Assembly (NCBI GenBank): GCA_964023275.1
Contig: OZ029917.1
Span: 21,500,488 to 21,564,487, forward strand
Length of the DNA: 64,000 nucleotides
From: Norana najaformis
Taxonomy: Eukaryota; Annelida; Clitellata; Crassiclitellata; Hormogastridae
Reading direction: 5' to 3'
The translations under genes and the position numbers were made by a program. The notes under the pieces are model-generated. The model was given only the letters and a program-made list of their open reading frames with translations. It searched no databases and had not been told where the DNA came from. Below are positions 1 through 23,889 of the stretch, piece after piece (positions within the stretch are counted from its first letter, which is position 1; each line of letters starts with the position of its first letter).

Positions 1-12
1 CAAACTACATAG

Positions 13-13
<1 letters not shown>

Positions 14-102
<89 letters not shown>
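14..102. repeat. (AT)n microsatellite
   Basis: About 44 uninterrupted AT dinucleotides at the left edge, within or beyond the kinase gene's next intron. Confidence 0.98.
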
Positions 103-105
<3 letters not shown>

Positions 106-681
106 ATTTGATTTGAACTATTCCCTTAAAATACTGCTTTGGCCATTATAAACTACCACAAGTCTTGGTAAAATGTACATACTCTCAAGTATCTGGCTTA
201 GGATTTCTGAAAACTGACAGTCCTATACTTAATTTTATTATTTTGAACTACAACTTAACCCAGTATTTGTTACCATGACAGTGGTCAATCAAATTTACAT
301 AACCTTTACCATCAAAAACTTTTAAGGATCTCTGACCACTCAGTGTAAGCATACTAAATCGGGATACAGATATGCAGCTGCATTCTATATGTGCCACCTT
401 ACAACGATAATGACCAACAGCGTGGGCTGAGATAAGCCAGTGCAGACAAACGCATCTGATGAAGGTGCTTGAACATTCTATAGTCAGTCATCTTCTGAAA
501 AGAGGTGTGCAGAAAGTATCAGGTAGCCAGGCCCACAAAGGAGAAACTCTTCACTAATTTCAATCTTAGTAAAGGCAGCTCGCAATAGAGGCTGCCCACA
601 GAGAACAGAAAGGTCATATCACATTATTTGTTGTTACTTCCTCCCTGACCGCATGAAATTTAGACAATGAATTGTACTAAC

Positions 682-12350
<11,669 letters not shown>

Positions 12351-13120
12351 CTTTTTGGAAACACATGCAAGGCAAGAACTAAAAGAACCAAACCACACAA
12401 CACATTAACTCAATTCAGGACTAGAAACAATCTCAAATAATATCCATATAATTGAAGCAGTAAACGTTAACTCACCTGAATATAATTTAAATCTATTAGC
12501 TCTGTTTACGACAATCTTCATGCAGCAGTTTTCCTTGGACAATCAAATGGTTCTACTTAATGCAATTTGCCCACTATTCTCACAAACTCTAACAACAGAT
12601 CTTTTATACCTGAATGATAGCCAAGCAAAGGGCATTTCCAAAAGACATGCAATATATATGCCCTACATTAGAACTAATGCTCTTTACCATATATCATTCC
12701 AACTTCCATGAACACACACATAATTACTCCAGTGCCAGAGACATAATACTACACCAAGCAGCCACATAGTAAAACATAACGTAATGTAATATGCTATAAA
12801 TTAAATCTTTAACACACTCATTAATGGTGACATGCAGGTGAAGTGTTCTCGTTACAATTAGGACCAAATTGTTCATATCATTGTTGAGTTTTGGATGGTT
12901 GAAGGAGGGAATCCTACACAAGCTGCCACCCTTTGGTCAAATAAACCCTGCGCCAAAGGACAATGTAGATATGCCATTTCCATAAATACTTACCTCATCA
13001 TATCTATCCAGTTAAGATGCCAAATGACATTTCTGGGTACGTTTATTTGAACATATCCTGTTAGAGTACATTATTTTATGTAATACAGATGTAACATACA
13101 AACTACAGGTTTAATATGCT
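12351..13120. other. upstream of kinase exon 1, no gene seen
   Basis: AT-rich DNA upstream of the first coding exon. It may hold 5' untranslated sequence or an intron before a non-coding first exon; nothing specific is recognisable. Confidence 0.5.
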
Positions 13121-13312
13121 CCTGGGGAGCATGTTAGCTGATTGGATAGTGTTTGGCTTGTAACATGGAGAGTACAGGTTCAAGCCTCCCCTAAGATGGT
13201 TACTGTGTAGGGACTTTTCGCAAGTCCTTTGCTCACAATTTCTTTGCACCTCAGATTCAGATTTATTGACCTTGCGCACATAATAAATGCAATAATAATA
13301 ATAATAATAATA
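13121..13312 (+). mobile_element. SINE-A copy (tRNA-derived)
   Basis: tRNA-like head (TTAGCTGATTGGATAG as box A, GGTTCAAGCCTC as box B), then AGGGACTTTTCGCAAGTCC, a short 3' region and an (ATA)n tail. Aligned by eye with copies at 13.6, 16.1 and 28.8 kb. Confidence 0.85.
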
Positions 13313-13567
13313 ACAACACATGCTCACTGCATATGAACTTCAAGCAATTCCTTAACACAATGCTTTTGAAAGGTTCTTGAAAGGCACTTTTCAAATGCTC
13401 AGTTGCACACATACATACATACATAAATAAATACATACAAACACAATTATAAATTGGAACTATATAAAAGAAAGACACTCAAAATATATTATAAAATTTA
13501 CATGCAAGTAAAGGAATTTAACGTAACACAGCAGAGGATGTATATATGATATGCCTCTTCAAGCCAT

Positions 13568-13758
13568 GCTGTGCGACAAGGTAGCCGATTGGTATGCGTG
13601 CTTGCCTTGCAACGTGGAATATGCAGGTCTGAATCTCCCCTGAGATGGTTTTCATACAAAGACCTTGAGCAAGTCCATCACACATAATTGCTCAGCATCA
13701 TCGATTGATGCATAGTCATTAGATAGTGGCACCCTAATAAATACAGAAATAATAATAA
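13568..13758 (+). mobile_element. SINE-A copy (tRNA-derived)
   Basis: Box A region GGTAGCCGATTGGTATGC, then GACCTTGAGCAAGTCC, CATCGATTGATGCATAGTCA, ATAGTGGCACCCTAATAAAT and an AAT tail. The same family lies 250 bases upstream in the same orientation. Confidence 0.85.
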
Positions 13759-14879
13759 CATACTCAGGTCTTAATTCACAAGTTAACAAGCATGTTCCGA
13801 GAGTACTCCATTCCAGGTCTGGAAGTGTCAAGCAGGGCAAGTAGATCAGTCCACACTATTTACTTTGTTTATGCTGAGGAGAGGCCAAACTCCTGATCAA
13901 CTCATTTTTCCTAATATCTTTCCCATCCTGCAGTCAATTTATTCCTCAACATCTGCAACTGTTCTCTAATCTATGCTACACCAACTCCAACAGTCTGCTC
14001 ATCCTTCATATGTCTGTATCCTTGAATACTTACCTCCTCTGGCAATTAAATTCTCCATACACCTCAGCTCTTGTTTTACTGACTGGTTGCTATGTCTTGA
14101 AACACAGCAAATAAATGATGACTTGTTCAAATGGTCAAATGAGTGAAATAACAACTCACCCTAACAGCTCCTCTGCCACCTATTTCTCTGATCTTCTGGC
14201 AGCTAGACTTGGTTCTTCATATGGCATCATTGGACAACCCCTCTGAGTAGATGTGCTTGTGAATAAGTGATGCCCTGTACTTAGCTTTAAAGTAGTGCTA
14301 TAGAAATTTTGAGCTTATGATTACATTAAATTAATTCAGTAATATAAGGCTGGTCGTTACATGAATTTCTCAGCTAAATGGATGGAGAAGTTTACAATGA
14401 CTTGTGAACTGCTAAATAATACACATAAACTCAGATTTCCGTTATTTATATGCAATAAGTTTAAGAAAATAACTCATGAGATCTTGGCAAAGTTTATGGT
14501 TGCTATTCACTTTATGACTGGCGATTCCGTGATGCAGTTTGATTACGTTTTTCACGTATACCTAAGTCACGTAAACAACTAGACCAAGCCAACCCCAATT
14601 TCCCCAGTTTTCGAATCGTAAGCAATTGAAATTTTGCTTGCGAACTGATGGCGATAGACGGCCAATCGAAAGCCGAGGGAGGGGCAGTCACTGTTTAAAC
14701 TCCGACCCAGTACGACATCAGGTATTCCTTCACGAAAACGCAGTAAATGTAAGCACATGCCAATAGAAACTTTCCAAGCCTAAAACGCACAGAATTTTAA
14801 CGCACCTCAGGTCTAAAAATCCGGCATAATACGCCAAGGGCTGATTCACTGTTCCTCTTACTCATTCACCGGTATCAAT

Positions 14880-14945
14880 CTGTTTTGTAATCAAATGGTC
14901 AATCCAAGATGGCCGCTTTCTAGTCACGCTGACGGTCACGTGATT
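14880..14945. promoter_or_regulatory. candidate promoter motifs: YY1-like site and CACGTG E-box
   Basis: CCAAGATGGCCGC resembles the YY1 initiator-type element, and GGTCACGTGAT holds an E-box 40 bases away. The stretch is more CpG-rich than its surroundings and lies 2.5 kb upstream of the first kinase coding exon, so it could be the promoter or first non-coding exon of that gene. No direct evidence of transcription. Confidence 0.3.
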
Positions 14946-15615
14946 TTTATCTCTGGCAACAGCATCAGCAGCAACCACATCGTCGTCGTCGTCTTCTTCT
15001 TCGTATATCCCGAAGGACAATAAATGAAAAGTGTAGGGAATGCGGAGAACCGATAAATGACAGAATATTAATAGTAAGACTGTAGACAAGGTTCTTTAAC
15101 ACAACCATAGTTCAGGTGTGTGCTCCGACAAACAGCCAATTACGAAGAAAATGATAGAATCTACGAGCGGCTACAGGGTGTTGTAGATATCGCACTTAAC
15201 AAATGCATTACTTAATTACTTACCTGCCTACGATACGAAGATTACAATGGGAGATTGGATAGGGTAAAACTGGTTGGGAAGAAGTTATAGGACGGATGAC
15301 GGAGAGCGAAAGAACTGATTATGGAGAAAGATTACTGAGCGTCTGCAGCAGTTACAAAATTAATTAAAGATAAGAGGGAGCTTTTTCCAACATCAAAACA
15401 TACGTACACAAGCTCACATGCACGTCACTTGAAGGAGTTAATAATTTATTATGTAAATACAAAAAACAGACCACATAGGCCTATGGGTATGTGGGAGGTG
15501 GATGTCATCACTAAGAGATGCCAATAATGAAGATAAAGCTTAAAAACTACCAAAAGAAGAGGTGAAGATTATAAATACGCATAGCCTAAAAGAAGAGCCT
15601 ATAGGGCCTATGCGA

Positions 15616-15825
15616 CAACACTGATGATGATGATGAGTTCTTTGTCCGAAGGCAGGTCCATTGGCTCTATGCCACCCGGGGATGAGATGAGCGAGGTGGT
15701 TTCCAGTTGCCTTCCTCACAGACAATTGTGGGGGAGCAACTTGTCCAAGGTCGCTACGTAGGGGCTTCAGGCAGTTTCGAACCCGTGACCCTCCAACTAC
15801 GAGGCACAGACCATACCACTACAAT
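15616..15825 (-). mobile_element. SINE-B copy, reverse orientation
   Basis: Reverse complement carries the tRNA-like box B GGGTTCGAAACTGCC, GCGACCTTGGACAAGTTGCT, ACAATTGTCTGTGAGG, CATCCCCGGGTGGCAT and a (ATC)n tail, parallel to the copy at 27.5 kb. Confidence 0.85.
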
Positions 15826-16026
15826 AAGAGCTGAAGTTATAAAGAACAGGTTTGCTATCTTGGAGAACTGTGAAGTTGTGGATGAGACCAGCATCAGTCA
15901 TGAGGACGGGGCGATTGATGTACACTGTAACATGAAGTAACACAATCATAAAAGCTGCAGAAAAGATTCCGGGCTTTTAAGGAAGGAATCGTAAATCTTT
16001 ACAGAAACGTGGCAGGGGATGGATGA

Positions 16027-16212
16027 AATTATTATTATTATTATTTCTTCATTTATTAGGCACCACTATCTAACGACTTAGCATCAATCGATGGCGCCGA
16101 GCAATTGTGAGTGAAAGACTTGCTCAATGTCCCTACACCTTAATCGTCTCGGAGGAGGTTTGAACCCGTACTCTTCGCGTTACAAGCCGAGCGCTCTATC
16201 CGTCCACCATAG
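16027..16212 (-). mobile_element. SINE-A copy, reverse orientation
   Basis: Reverse complement reads GATAGAGCGCTCGGCTTGTA, GGGTTCAAACCTCC, AGGGACATTGAGCAAGTC, CGCCATCGATTGATGCTAAG, GTGGTGCCTAATAAATG and an AAT tail. It is the best preserved tRNA-like head of the family. Confidence 0.88.
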
Positions 16213-16269
16213 ATGAAAAGAAACATGTAAAGCAGATATTGGGACAGACAAGGACTAGTTGAGTCGGAC

Positions 16270-16990
16270 AACAAGAACTGACTAAAACTTACAGAGAAAA
16301 TAACAAGGAAGTGAAGAGGATAAGTAGAAACGACCAATATAGCTACATCTTAGAGAGAAAAACTGAAGCAGAAGAGGGGGAAGAGGAGATTCTAGAACTT
16401 CGTTTCGTATAGTGAAACAACTTTCAGGAAACACCAGAATACAGATGTCCCTATTAGAGAGCTCGATGGGCAGATGAACAAATACTCGTGAAGAACAGTT
16501 TGAGAGAATACTATATTGCTCGGAACAAACAGTGCAACTCGATCGGAGGCTTGAACTCTGAAGAGGAAGTTGAAGAGTTTATAGCAGATATCGAAGCCAT
16601 AAGTGCAGAAGAGATGCAAGGCAGTCAAGAGTCTTATCAATGGAAAGGCTGCAGGAAATGATGGATTAAAAGCCGAAATGAGTAAATATAGGGGTGAGAC
16701 TATGGTAAGACATCTGGCTAAGTTGTGTAATAACATATGGGCAACGGGCAGAGTTGGCCTACCCACAGTATGGAGATATGGCATTATCATACAGATTTCT
16801 AAGAAGGGAGTTTTGAAAGATTGCACAAATTAAAGAGGCTTTGCTCTACTCTACTCTGCCTGAAAAGACCTTGGCCACAGTGATGCTGAATCGCATGAAG
16901 ATTGCTGATGACAAAATGAGACGGAATCAGACGGGATTTAGACTACAGCGATCCTCCTGGGAACAAATGTTACACTTTGACAGATAATTT
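16270..16990 (+). mobile_element. degraded LINE reverse-transcriptase fragment
   Basis: Across frame breaks: SRNDQYSYI, then EEVEEFIADIEAISAEEMQ, VKSLINGKAAGNDGLKAEM, GETMVRHLAKLCNNIWATG, YGIIIQISKKGVLKDCTN, and past a stop RGFALLYSA and ESHEDC. This is the RT-1/RT-2 region of an APE-type non-LTR element, dead through stops and frameshifts. Confidence 0.85.
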
Positions 16991-17099
16991 ATATATTTCA
17001 ATACTCTTATGTATAATACAATAGCTATACACAAATGAACTGTTACCCTACACAGGTTTTTATGATAATTGATAAACATCATTTAAGTTTAAAGCTTAA

Positions 17100-17275
17100 T
17101 GGTTTTTCTATAGCGATCGTATGGCCTCGACAATGAATTAATCGGGTGAGATCCTTCACCGCCACTGCCCGTTTGAATGGGCGCCACATCATTTAAGGTC
17201 CCCGTGTACGGACCGTGCTAGCCCGAGATTCAAAACTCTGAAAATAAGCCACTACCGGCACTTGCAAGTACATGT
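17100..17275 (-). mobile_element. SINE-C copy, reverse orientation
   Basis: Carries GGGTGAGATCCTTCACCGCC, GTTTGAATGGGCGCCAC, ATTTAAGGTCCCC and GCTAGCCCGAGATTCAAA, the complement of the SINE-C core. It lies inside the interval between two parts of a broken LINE. Confidence 0.75.
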
Positions 17276-17689
17276 ATTGTGGTGCAACTGGGCGTCTGTT
17301 GCTTGTCCTTTAAAGTCTTGCTTTCGATTATTAAAATTCGTAGATACATTTTGTCTCATTGGCAGCAACTCCTAGTACTCATAACTCTGTCGAGTAGTTT
17401 AACTGAGTAGCTTTATTGTAAGAAATTAAGTCAAATGCCCTGGAGAATATATCTCAATCGCACAGACCAACTGTTTTGCTGCCTAGCTATCGTCCATCCA
17501 TTATACACTCACTAGATGGACCTCCATTTCCAGCATCGCTGTCTAGGGGAAAGCCACGCAAGTCTTGTAGATTCAGATGTAATGCGACAGTTCAACGGTT
17601 CTCAACTTCAAAAGTTTTCGTTTCGTATAAAACTGTGAACTGCTTTTCGACAGTTCAGAAATACTCATAATGCCCTTCTGACAAAGTTC

Positions 17690-17965
17690 AGCCAAGAAGA
17701 GAACTGAAGAGACGCGTCGGGAAGTCGGTGGCAAACTGCTTTGGGGAGCAATAATAGAAAGAAAATTGAGGTACTTCTGGACATATTATGAGACAGACAA
17801 CAAACCCGGGAAAAGATGGAAGAGAGGAAGACCAAGAAGGGCATGGATTAACGACGTCAAGGTATGGACGGACATGACCTTGGAACAGGCAGCTCGTGCG
17901 ACGCAGTAAAGAGGTTTATGGAGAAAGATCGTCCATTGTGCCGTCAAAGTTCGAAATAACGAATA
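17690..17965 (+). mobile_element. LINE C-terminal fragment
   Basis: GRGRPRRAWINDVKVWTDMT, then LEQAARATQ, a stop and RGLWRKIVHCAVKVRNNE: the end of a LINE ORF2 after the RT domain. It may be the tail of the copy starting at 16270, separated by later insertions. Confidence 0.75.
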
Positions 17966-18432
17966 GGGCATCGACGATGACAGCTCGAGCGGTATTTATG
18001 TTGGCCCAAATTAACCAATCGGAACAATACGCAGCTGCCTAGGGGCTATCTGTCTGCATCAAGAGACCCCATTCGACGGTGCCTAATTTTTTGTGCAGCG
18101 TTTTAACACCAGTTATTCAGCGTTAGCCATTGACCTGACACACTGACACCGCATTTCGCCGAAGGCTGATACTTCGCCACAGAAACTCACTGTGAAAGCT
18201 TAATGAGGCCTAATTAAACTGCAGTCTTCTAAATACAGTAGATTAATTGTTTCGCGTAAAACTAGACTATAACTACGACCCCCGTGAATTCTTTGAATAT
18301 TTAGTGATTCATCCATCACATTAATAGTGATCAAAGCAAACTCCAGCAAGTTCAGATTAGGGTGGAAGCACATGGAAAGGCTTGGCGGCTGGGGTTTTGC
18401 AGACTAATCTTATGGGCTGACCTTCTGGATAT

Positions 18433-18482
18433 AGCCAAACCACAATCAGGTCAATATATATTGACCTGATTGTGGTTTGGCT
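18433..18482. repeat. perfect 50-bp palindrome
   Basis: Arms of 25 bases with no spacer, starting AGCCAAACCACAATCAGG and centred on CAATATATATTG. Every base pairs. Confidence 0.98.
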
Positions 18483-19144
18483 TTGGTGCGCCATCGGTTG
18501 AAGCCTTGTGCATTAGACACCGGCGCATTAGAAGTTACTAGATATTACTTGCCCAAGACCTGGCATGTGGATCAACACGCCCACAAACGCCTCCGCCGTT
18601 GAGAGTGTTAAATCCACCCACCCACCAACCCAGTCATATACACACCCGCCAAGTGAACAAGCTGCACTGGGTGAACCCATAAGTATGAGACTTCAACCTG
18701 AAAACGCGGAGGGGAAGGAAGGCCCACATTACTTTGTGATTAGGGCCCCAATACCCTTAATCCAAGCCTGCTTTATGCATAATACGCGAATTAATGAACG
18801 ACATAGGCCTCCCTTATTGCTTTTGACTGAAAGAAACAAGAGTTTACGTTGCTATAATAGAGAAGAATTATCAAACTTATGACAGTGTAGGCCAATATTG
18901 GCTGCAGTTGTCAAAATGGCAGACTAAGCATCTGTTAGGCCTAAATGACAATTTTATGTCGATCATTCGATTTCTGGTAGATTTGTCTTCAATAGGAAAA
19001 GTTCTCATATCGAGCTTCAGATTTCTGCTACTTTCTGTTCCATGATTTTCGACAATTCTCTGTTCGAAAAACTTTCGTCTTATCTGTTTCAAGTCGATTT
19101 TCCAAATGAATTTCGTTTCCAAGGCAAGAAACAATAGGGTCAAA

Positions 19145-19176
19145 GATGACGTCATCTATGTTGAGATGACGTCATC
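19145..19176. promoter_or_regulatory. paired CRE-like palindromes
   Basis: GATGACGTCATC occurs at 19145 and again at 19165, exactly 20 bases apart. It is the full CREB/ATF palindrome. In the second repeat unit the pair is GATGACGTCATC (20058) and GATTACGTAATC (20078). Whether they act as regulatory sites is unknown. Confidence 0.45.
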
Positions 19177-19292
19177 GGAACAACAATTGCAAAGTGAAGT
19201 CTTTATTATTATATGCGTAAAGTAAGCAAGAAAATAATTTACTGACCCTCACACCCGTAATTGTAATTTTTCAAATTGAAAAGTATTGTTGG

Positions 19293-19715
19293 CAGGGCCG
19301 CCTTAGCATCAATGACGCTCCAGGCAAAGTATATATTTTGGCGCTCCCGATCCCACCTAATTATAAGCATTTTTAGTTTTTAATTCAGCCATTCAATCTG
19401 AAGGCCGGTACCTGACTTACTCTGAAGTCGTGCAAAACAATAAGATCTGCTCAAAAAAGACCTGTTTCTAAATTGTTTATTAATGTTATCACAGAAATCA
19501 TTTTCAATAGTTTGTGTCGATAATGGAAAGTGACAAATTTAACTTATTTTTCTAGGAATAAGAGTTTTACGAAACCCTTCTGCTTTTTCATACTAACTTC
19601 TGTTTGCAATTTTTTCTTACGAGATTGTGCACCCGATAATTTCTGGCGCTTCATAGGTTTTGGCATTATTTCTTATTATTTTACTTTTATTAACATTATC
19701 ATAAGACCGAAACTA
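19293..19715 (+). mobile_element. hAT-like element, 5' end fragment
   Basis: Begins CAGGGCCGCCTTAGCATC and runs colinear with the first 400 bases of the complete element at 50851-52125. The right end is missing. Confidence 0.7.
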
Positions 19716-20105
19716 TAAGATCTGCATGTTCGAAATGACAGTTTTATGTCGATAATTCGATTTCTGGTAGATTTGTCTTCAAGAGGAACAGTTCTCATAT
19801 GGAACTTCAGATTTCTGCTTCTTTCTGTTTAATGATTTTCTATGATTTTCTGCTCGAAATGACAGTTTTATGTTGATCATTCGATTTCTGGTAGATTTAT
19901 CTTCGATAGGAAAACTTCTCATATCGAACTTCAGATTTCTGCTTCCTTCCGTTCGAGGATTTTCGAGAATTCTCTGTTCGAAAAACTTCGTCTTATCTCT
20001 TTCGAGGCGTTTTTCCAAATGAACTTCGTTTCCAAGGCACGAAACAACAGTGCCAAAGATGACGTCATCTATGTTGCGATTACGTAATCGGAACAACAAT
20101 TGCAA

Positions 20106-20227
20106 TGTAGTAGTAGTAGTTCCTCAGTTTAACGACAGCTTATGGCATCAAAGGCCGTTGCCGTCGCCCTCCTCCTTTATCCAGTCTTGGGACTGGCACT
20201 ACCCCCAAACAAGGCAGTGGCGGAGTT
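20106..20227 (-). mobile_element. short retroelement family D, 122 bp, with 11-bp target duplication
   Basis: Flanked by AACAATTGCAA at 20095-20105 and 20228-20238. The neighbouring repeat unit (19180) shows the empty site, so the boundaries are certain. Core: GGCAAAGGCCGTTG-like start, GTCGCCCTCCTCCTTTATCC, TTGGGACTGGCACTACCC, AAACAAGGCAGTGGCG. Reverse complement ends in (CTA)n. It has no tRNA boxes; it resembles a LINE 3' end or a SINE mobilised by one. Confidence 0.85.
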
Positions 20228-20344
20228 AACAATTGCAAAGTGAAGTCTTTATTATTATAGGCTATGCGTCAAGTAAGCAAGTAAGAAATTTACTAGCTCT
20301 CACACCCGTAAATGTATTTCTGTCCAATTGAGAAGTATTGCTGG

Positions 20345-21115
20345 GAGGGCCGGTCTTAGCATCAATGACGCTCCAGGCAAAGTATACATTTTGACACTGT
20401 CCGACCCCACCTAATTATAAGGAATTTTAGTTTTTAATTACGCCATCCTAAAAAATGTAAATCTGAGGGCCGATACCTGTCTAATTACTTTTCAACGCTT
20501 GCAAAACAATAAGACCTGTTTAAAGCAAACCTGTTTCTAAATTGTTTATTAATGTAATCTTAAAAATCATTTTGAATGGTTTCTATCGATAATGGAAAAT
20601 GATAAATTTAAAATAATTTTTCTAGGAATAAGTGTTTTACCAACCTTTTTGCTTTTTGATTCTAACTTCTGTTTGTAATTTTTTCTTACGAGATTGTGCA
20701 CCCGATAATTTCTGACGCTTTATGCGTTTTGGCATTATTCTTATTATTTTACTTTTATTAACATTATTATAAGACCAAAACTATAAAACCTGTACAGTCA
20801 TCGACATTTTGATCTTAAATTAAGATTTTCACAAATTAAGAGAACTATTTAAAACTAAAGATTAAACTACTTTTGAAAACGATTCAAATTTGACAATACA
20901 ATGTCTGCAAAAACAGAACAGGAAAGACATGAATAACTAATGTATTTCCTGCAGGTAGTCGCGTGTTTTACTGTGATGGACGTGCTTTTCTTCGTTTTTG
21001 TCGTGTCACAGTTTTGTTCTATCAGTGCGTAGAAAATGACTATCAACGATAACTTGAAGCGTACAACGTACACACGTAGCCAACTACTAAGTCTGAGCGT
21101 ATCATATAATCCATT
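20345..21115 (+). mobile_element. hAT-like element, 5' half
   Basis: Starts GAGGGCCGGTCTTAGC and matches the complete element at 50851 down to ACGATAACTTGAAGCGTACA and the ACGTACACACGT stretch, then is cut by the long (AT)n tract. No transposase reading frame. Confidence 0.75.
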
Positions 21116-21118
21116 AGC

Positions 21119-21330
<212 letters not shown>

Positions 21331-21670
21331 CTGCCCCATGGGATATATATATATACGCGCGTGTGCTCATTTGAAGAGTCTGTGCCTTATTTGTACACAC
21401 GATTTCAAGCGTTATGATAGTCCTTGTCTAAAGAAGCTCAGTTATTACGCAGATCCAGTTGACATTCAGGAAAAATGTAGATACATTAGCATATCTCGTA
21501 TCAAATCGTGTATATGTGAGCAATTCAAGTCTGGCTATGGGCAATTTGACACCGTTTTTGCAAACCATGCAAAACTATATGAACGAATACCGAAATTTAT
21601 TGATCTAGGCACCCTAAGACGTTCATCGTGTATGCAAATTTAGCTCGTATTGATTTGCAATTACCTTTTC

Positions 21671-21950
21671 CGCTCTCTTCCTCTCTTTCCTCCATTTTCA
21701 CTCTCTTCCTCTTTTCCTCCATTTTCGCTCTCTACCTCCCTTTCCTCCATTTTCGCCGCTCTCTTCCTCCTTTTCCTCCATTTTCGCTCTCTTTCTCCCT
21801 TTCCTCCATTTTCGCTCTCTTCCTCCATTTCCTCCATTTTCGCTCTCTTCCTCCCTTTCCTCCATTTTCGCTCTCTTCCTCACTTTCCTCTATATTACTC
21901 TCTTTCTTCCTTCTTCTCTTTTCGCTGTCTTCCCCGCTTCCTCCCTTTCA
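21671..21950. repeat. polypyrimidine minisatellite, about 28-bp unit
   Basis: About eight degenerate copies of CCTCCATTTTCGCTCTCTTC plus CTCCCTTT. The strand is almost all C and T. Confidence 0.93.
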
Positions 21951-22417
21951 GGATAGTTCAATTTTACCGTAATGACTAAGTCATTTTAAATTTGTATAAG
22001 ATAATACAAAGAAAAACTGCATGTAGCAAAATATTATATTATAGATTTTTTTAATAGTTTATTCTTTTGACTTCTTCTTGCCTATGCCATCAGTGGAAAT
22101 GACATACCTACTTGCGTGCATGCTTACTTCTCTATCGAACGCTGTGACGTCATCAATCTCGTGACCGTCAAATACAGTCTATCGAATATCTGTGAGAAAG
22201 TCTATCATCAGAAGCTTCAACCGTTGTAGTGAAACGGAAACTTTTGGCTGAAAAGGGGACAGTTAAAAATAAGCAGTGTCGGGCTTAGGTACCCAATTTG
22301 CATGCCAGATATTCGAAGTTTAATGAAATTCCGAAACGGAATTCTTCGGTTTTGCTTTCCCGGTTTGTGTGGCTGTAGTAATACGAGGTTCCCGGTTCCC
22401 GCTCTCCTTTGGAATTC

Positions 22418-22545
22418 TACTACTACTACTACTACTACTACCACTACCACTACCACCACTACTACTACCACTACTACTACTACTACTATTATTATTATTA
22501 TTTTTATTATAGTAATAATAGAAATAATAACAACAGATAACATTA
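22418..22545. repeat. (ACT)n/(ATT)n microsatellite
   Basis: TACTACTACCAC triplets turning into ATTATT and AATAAT; no coding value. Confidence 0.95.
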
Positions 22546-22599
22546 TTATCCAGCAACCGAAAAAGAAAATAATAATTATTCATAGAAAATTTAGACTTC

Positions 22600-23449
22600 A
22601 AAAAAGGTTCGATAGACTGTATTTGTAATTGTAAATTGTAATTGTAATCAGAAATTGATTACAACTCACGAACTGCCAGATACTGCATTAACTACAGCTC
22701 ACCAATTACTCATTTAATTATTGGCAAAGATCTGCCATAGCGACGTTGCGTTGCACACAATAGCGTGACGCAGCATAAGCCTTCAGAGCATTGTTTTTGA
22801 ACTCTATGTGATACGCTGCTCATGTATAGCATGTATCGGTAGATGGGAAATATCTTGGTGTTGATTAAGAGGAAGTAAGATCGGATGCTAGAATGTACGC
22901 AATATAGGATGGTTTATGTCAACATTGCAGTGTCTGCGTTGGTATGCTTGTGATCGTCTGCATGAAGGAGCGAATAAGTGACGGCGAAGGAGTGCTGCCT
23001 TGGGTCGCAACCTACTCTGCCTGGGTCCTATCAACGTAGATCTGTCGATCGCGGATGTTGCTGGACAGCATCGATGCCGGAAGAAGCGATCGGACCAGGC
23101 TCCACAATGACTCGTCGTCGTCGGTCAGTCATTTCTTCGTGTGGATGAACTGGACGAACTGCACTGCCCTTGAGGTGACGATGGCATCCAGCTGTCCCTT
23201 CTGGAAGGAGATCGCGTTTTGGAGGAAATCGCAGGTAGGAAAATATCTGCACGTAGTCCACTGTGGTGCAGAGGTGTTGACATGCACCGTCTGGCAGAGA
23301 AAACAAATGTTCAATTGTGTTTATTCACAGGTAATCAGAGGCGAAACAGCACTGGGATTGGGAAGGTGGGTTATTAGTGCTGCGTAGAAATTTAATATTA
23401 AAATTAAATAGTACGTCACACTTTTAAGGGAGCGACTTAAGGGGTATGA

Positions 23450-23450
<1 letters not shown>
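22600..23450. other. no assignable gene; possible minus-strand exon at 23129-23296
   Basis: The most protein-like stretch, on the minus strand, follows a CTCTGCCAG acceptor-like site and reads TVHVNTSAPQWTTCRYF, then FLQNAISFQKGQLDAIV, SRAVQFVQFIHTKK and a stop. I do not recognise it. It could be a terminal exon or transposon debris. It lies upstream of the GFER exons, where the missing GFER first exon is also expected. Confidence 0.25.
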
Positions 23451-23800
<350 letters not shown>

Positions 23801-23889
23801 GTGACTCTTGTTGCGCCCTGTACCCGAACAGGGTTGCCTCGTATAAGAACAGTATTGGGCTCTCGGGCCTTCTAGGTAACAGGTCGAGA

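Larger units (their letters stand above)
18931..20790. repeat. two diverged copies of a repeat unit (18931-19720 and 19855-20790)
   Basis: Both units run from AAATGACARTTTTATGT through a bZIP-palindrome pair and the flank AACAACAATTGCAAAGTGAA to a hAT-like end (AGGGCCGxC...TTAGCATCAATGACGC) and its AT-rich interior. Because the flank before the hAT end is shared, this is a duplication of a composite segment, not two insertions. A third partial copy of the first 120 bases is at 19730-19855. Confidence 0.8.

Noticed and set aside
16392-16826. 144-codon minus-strand open frame
   Set aside because: Antisense shadow of the LINE reverse-transcriptase fragment on the plus strand.
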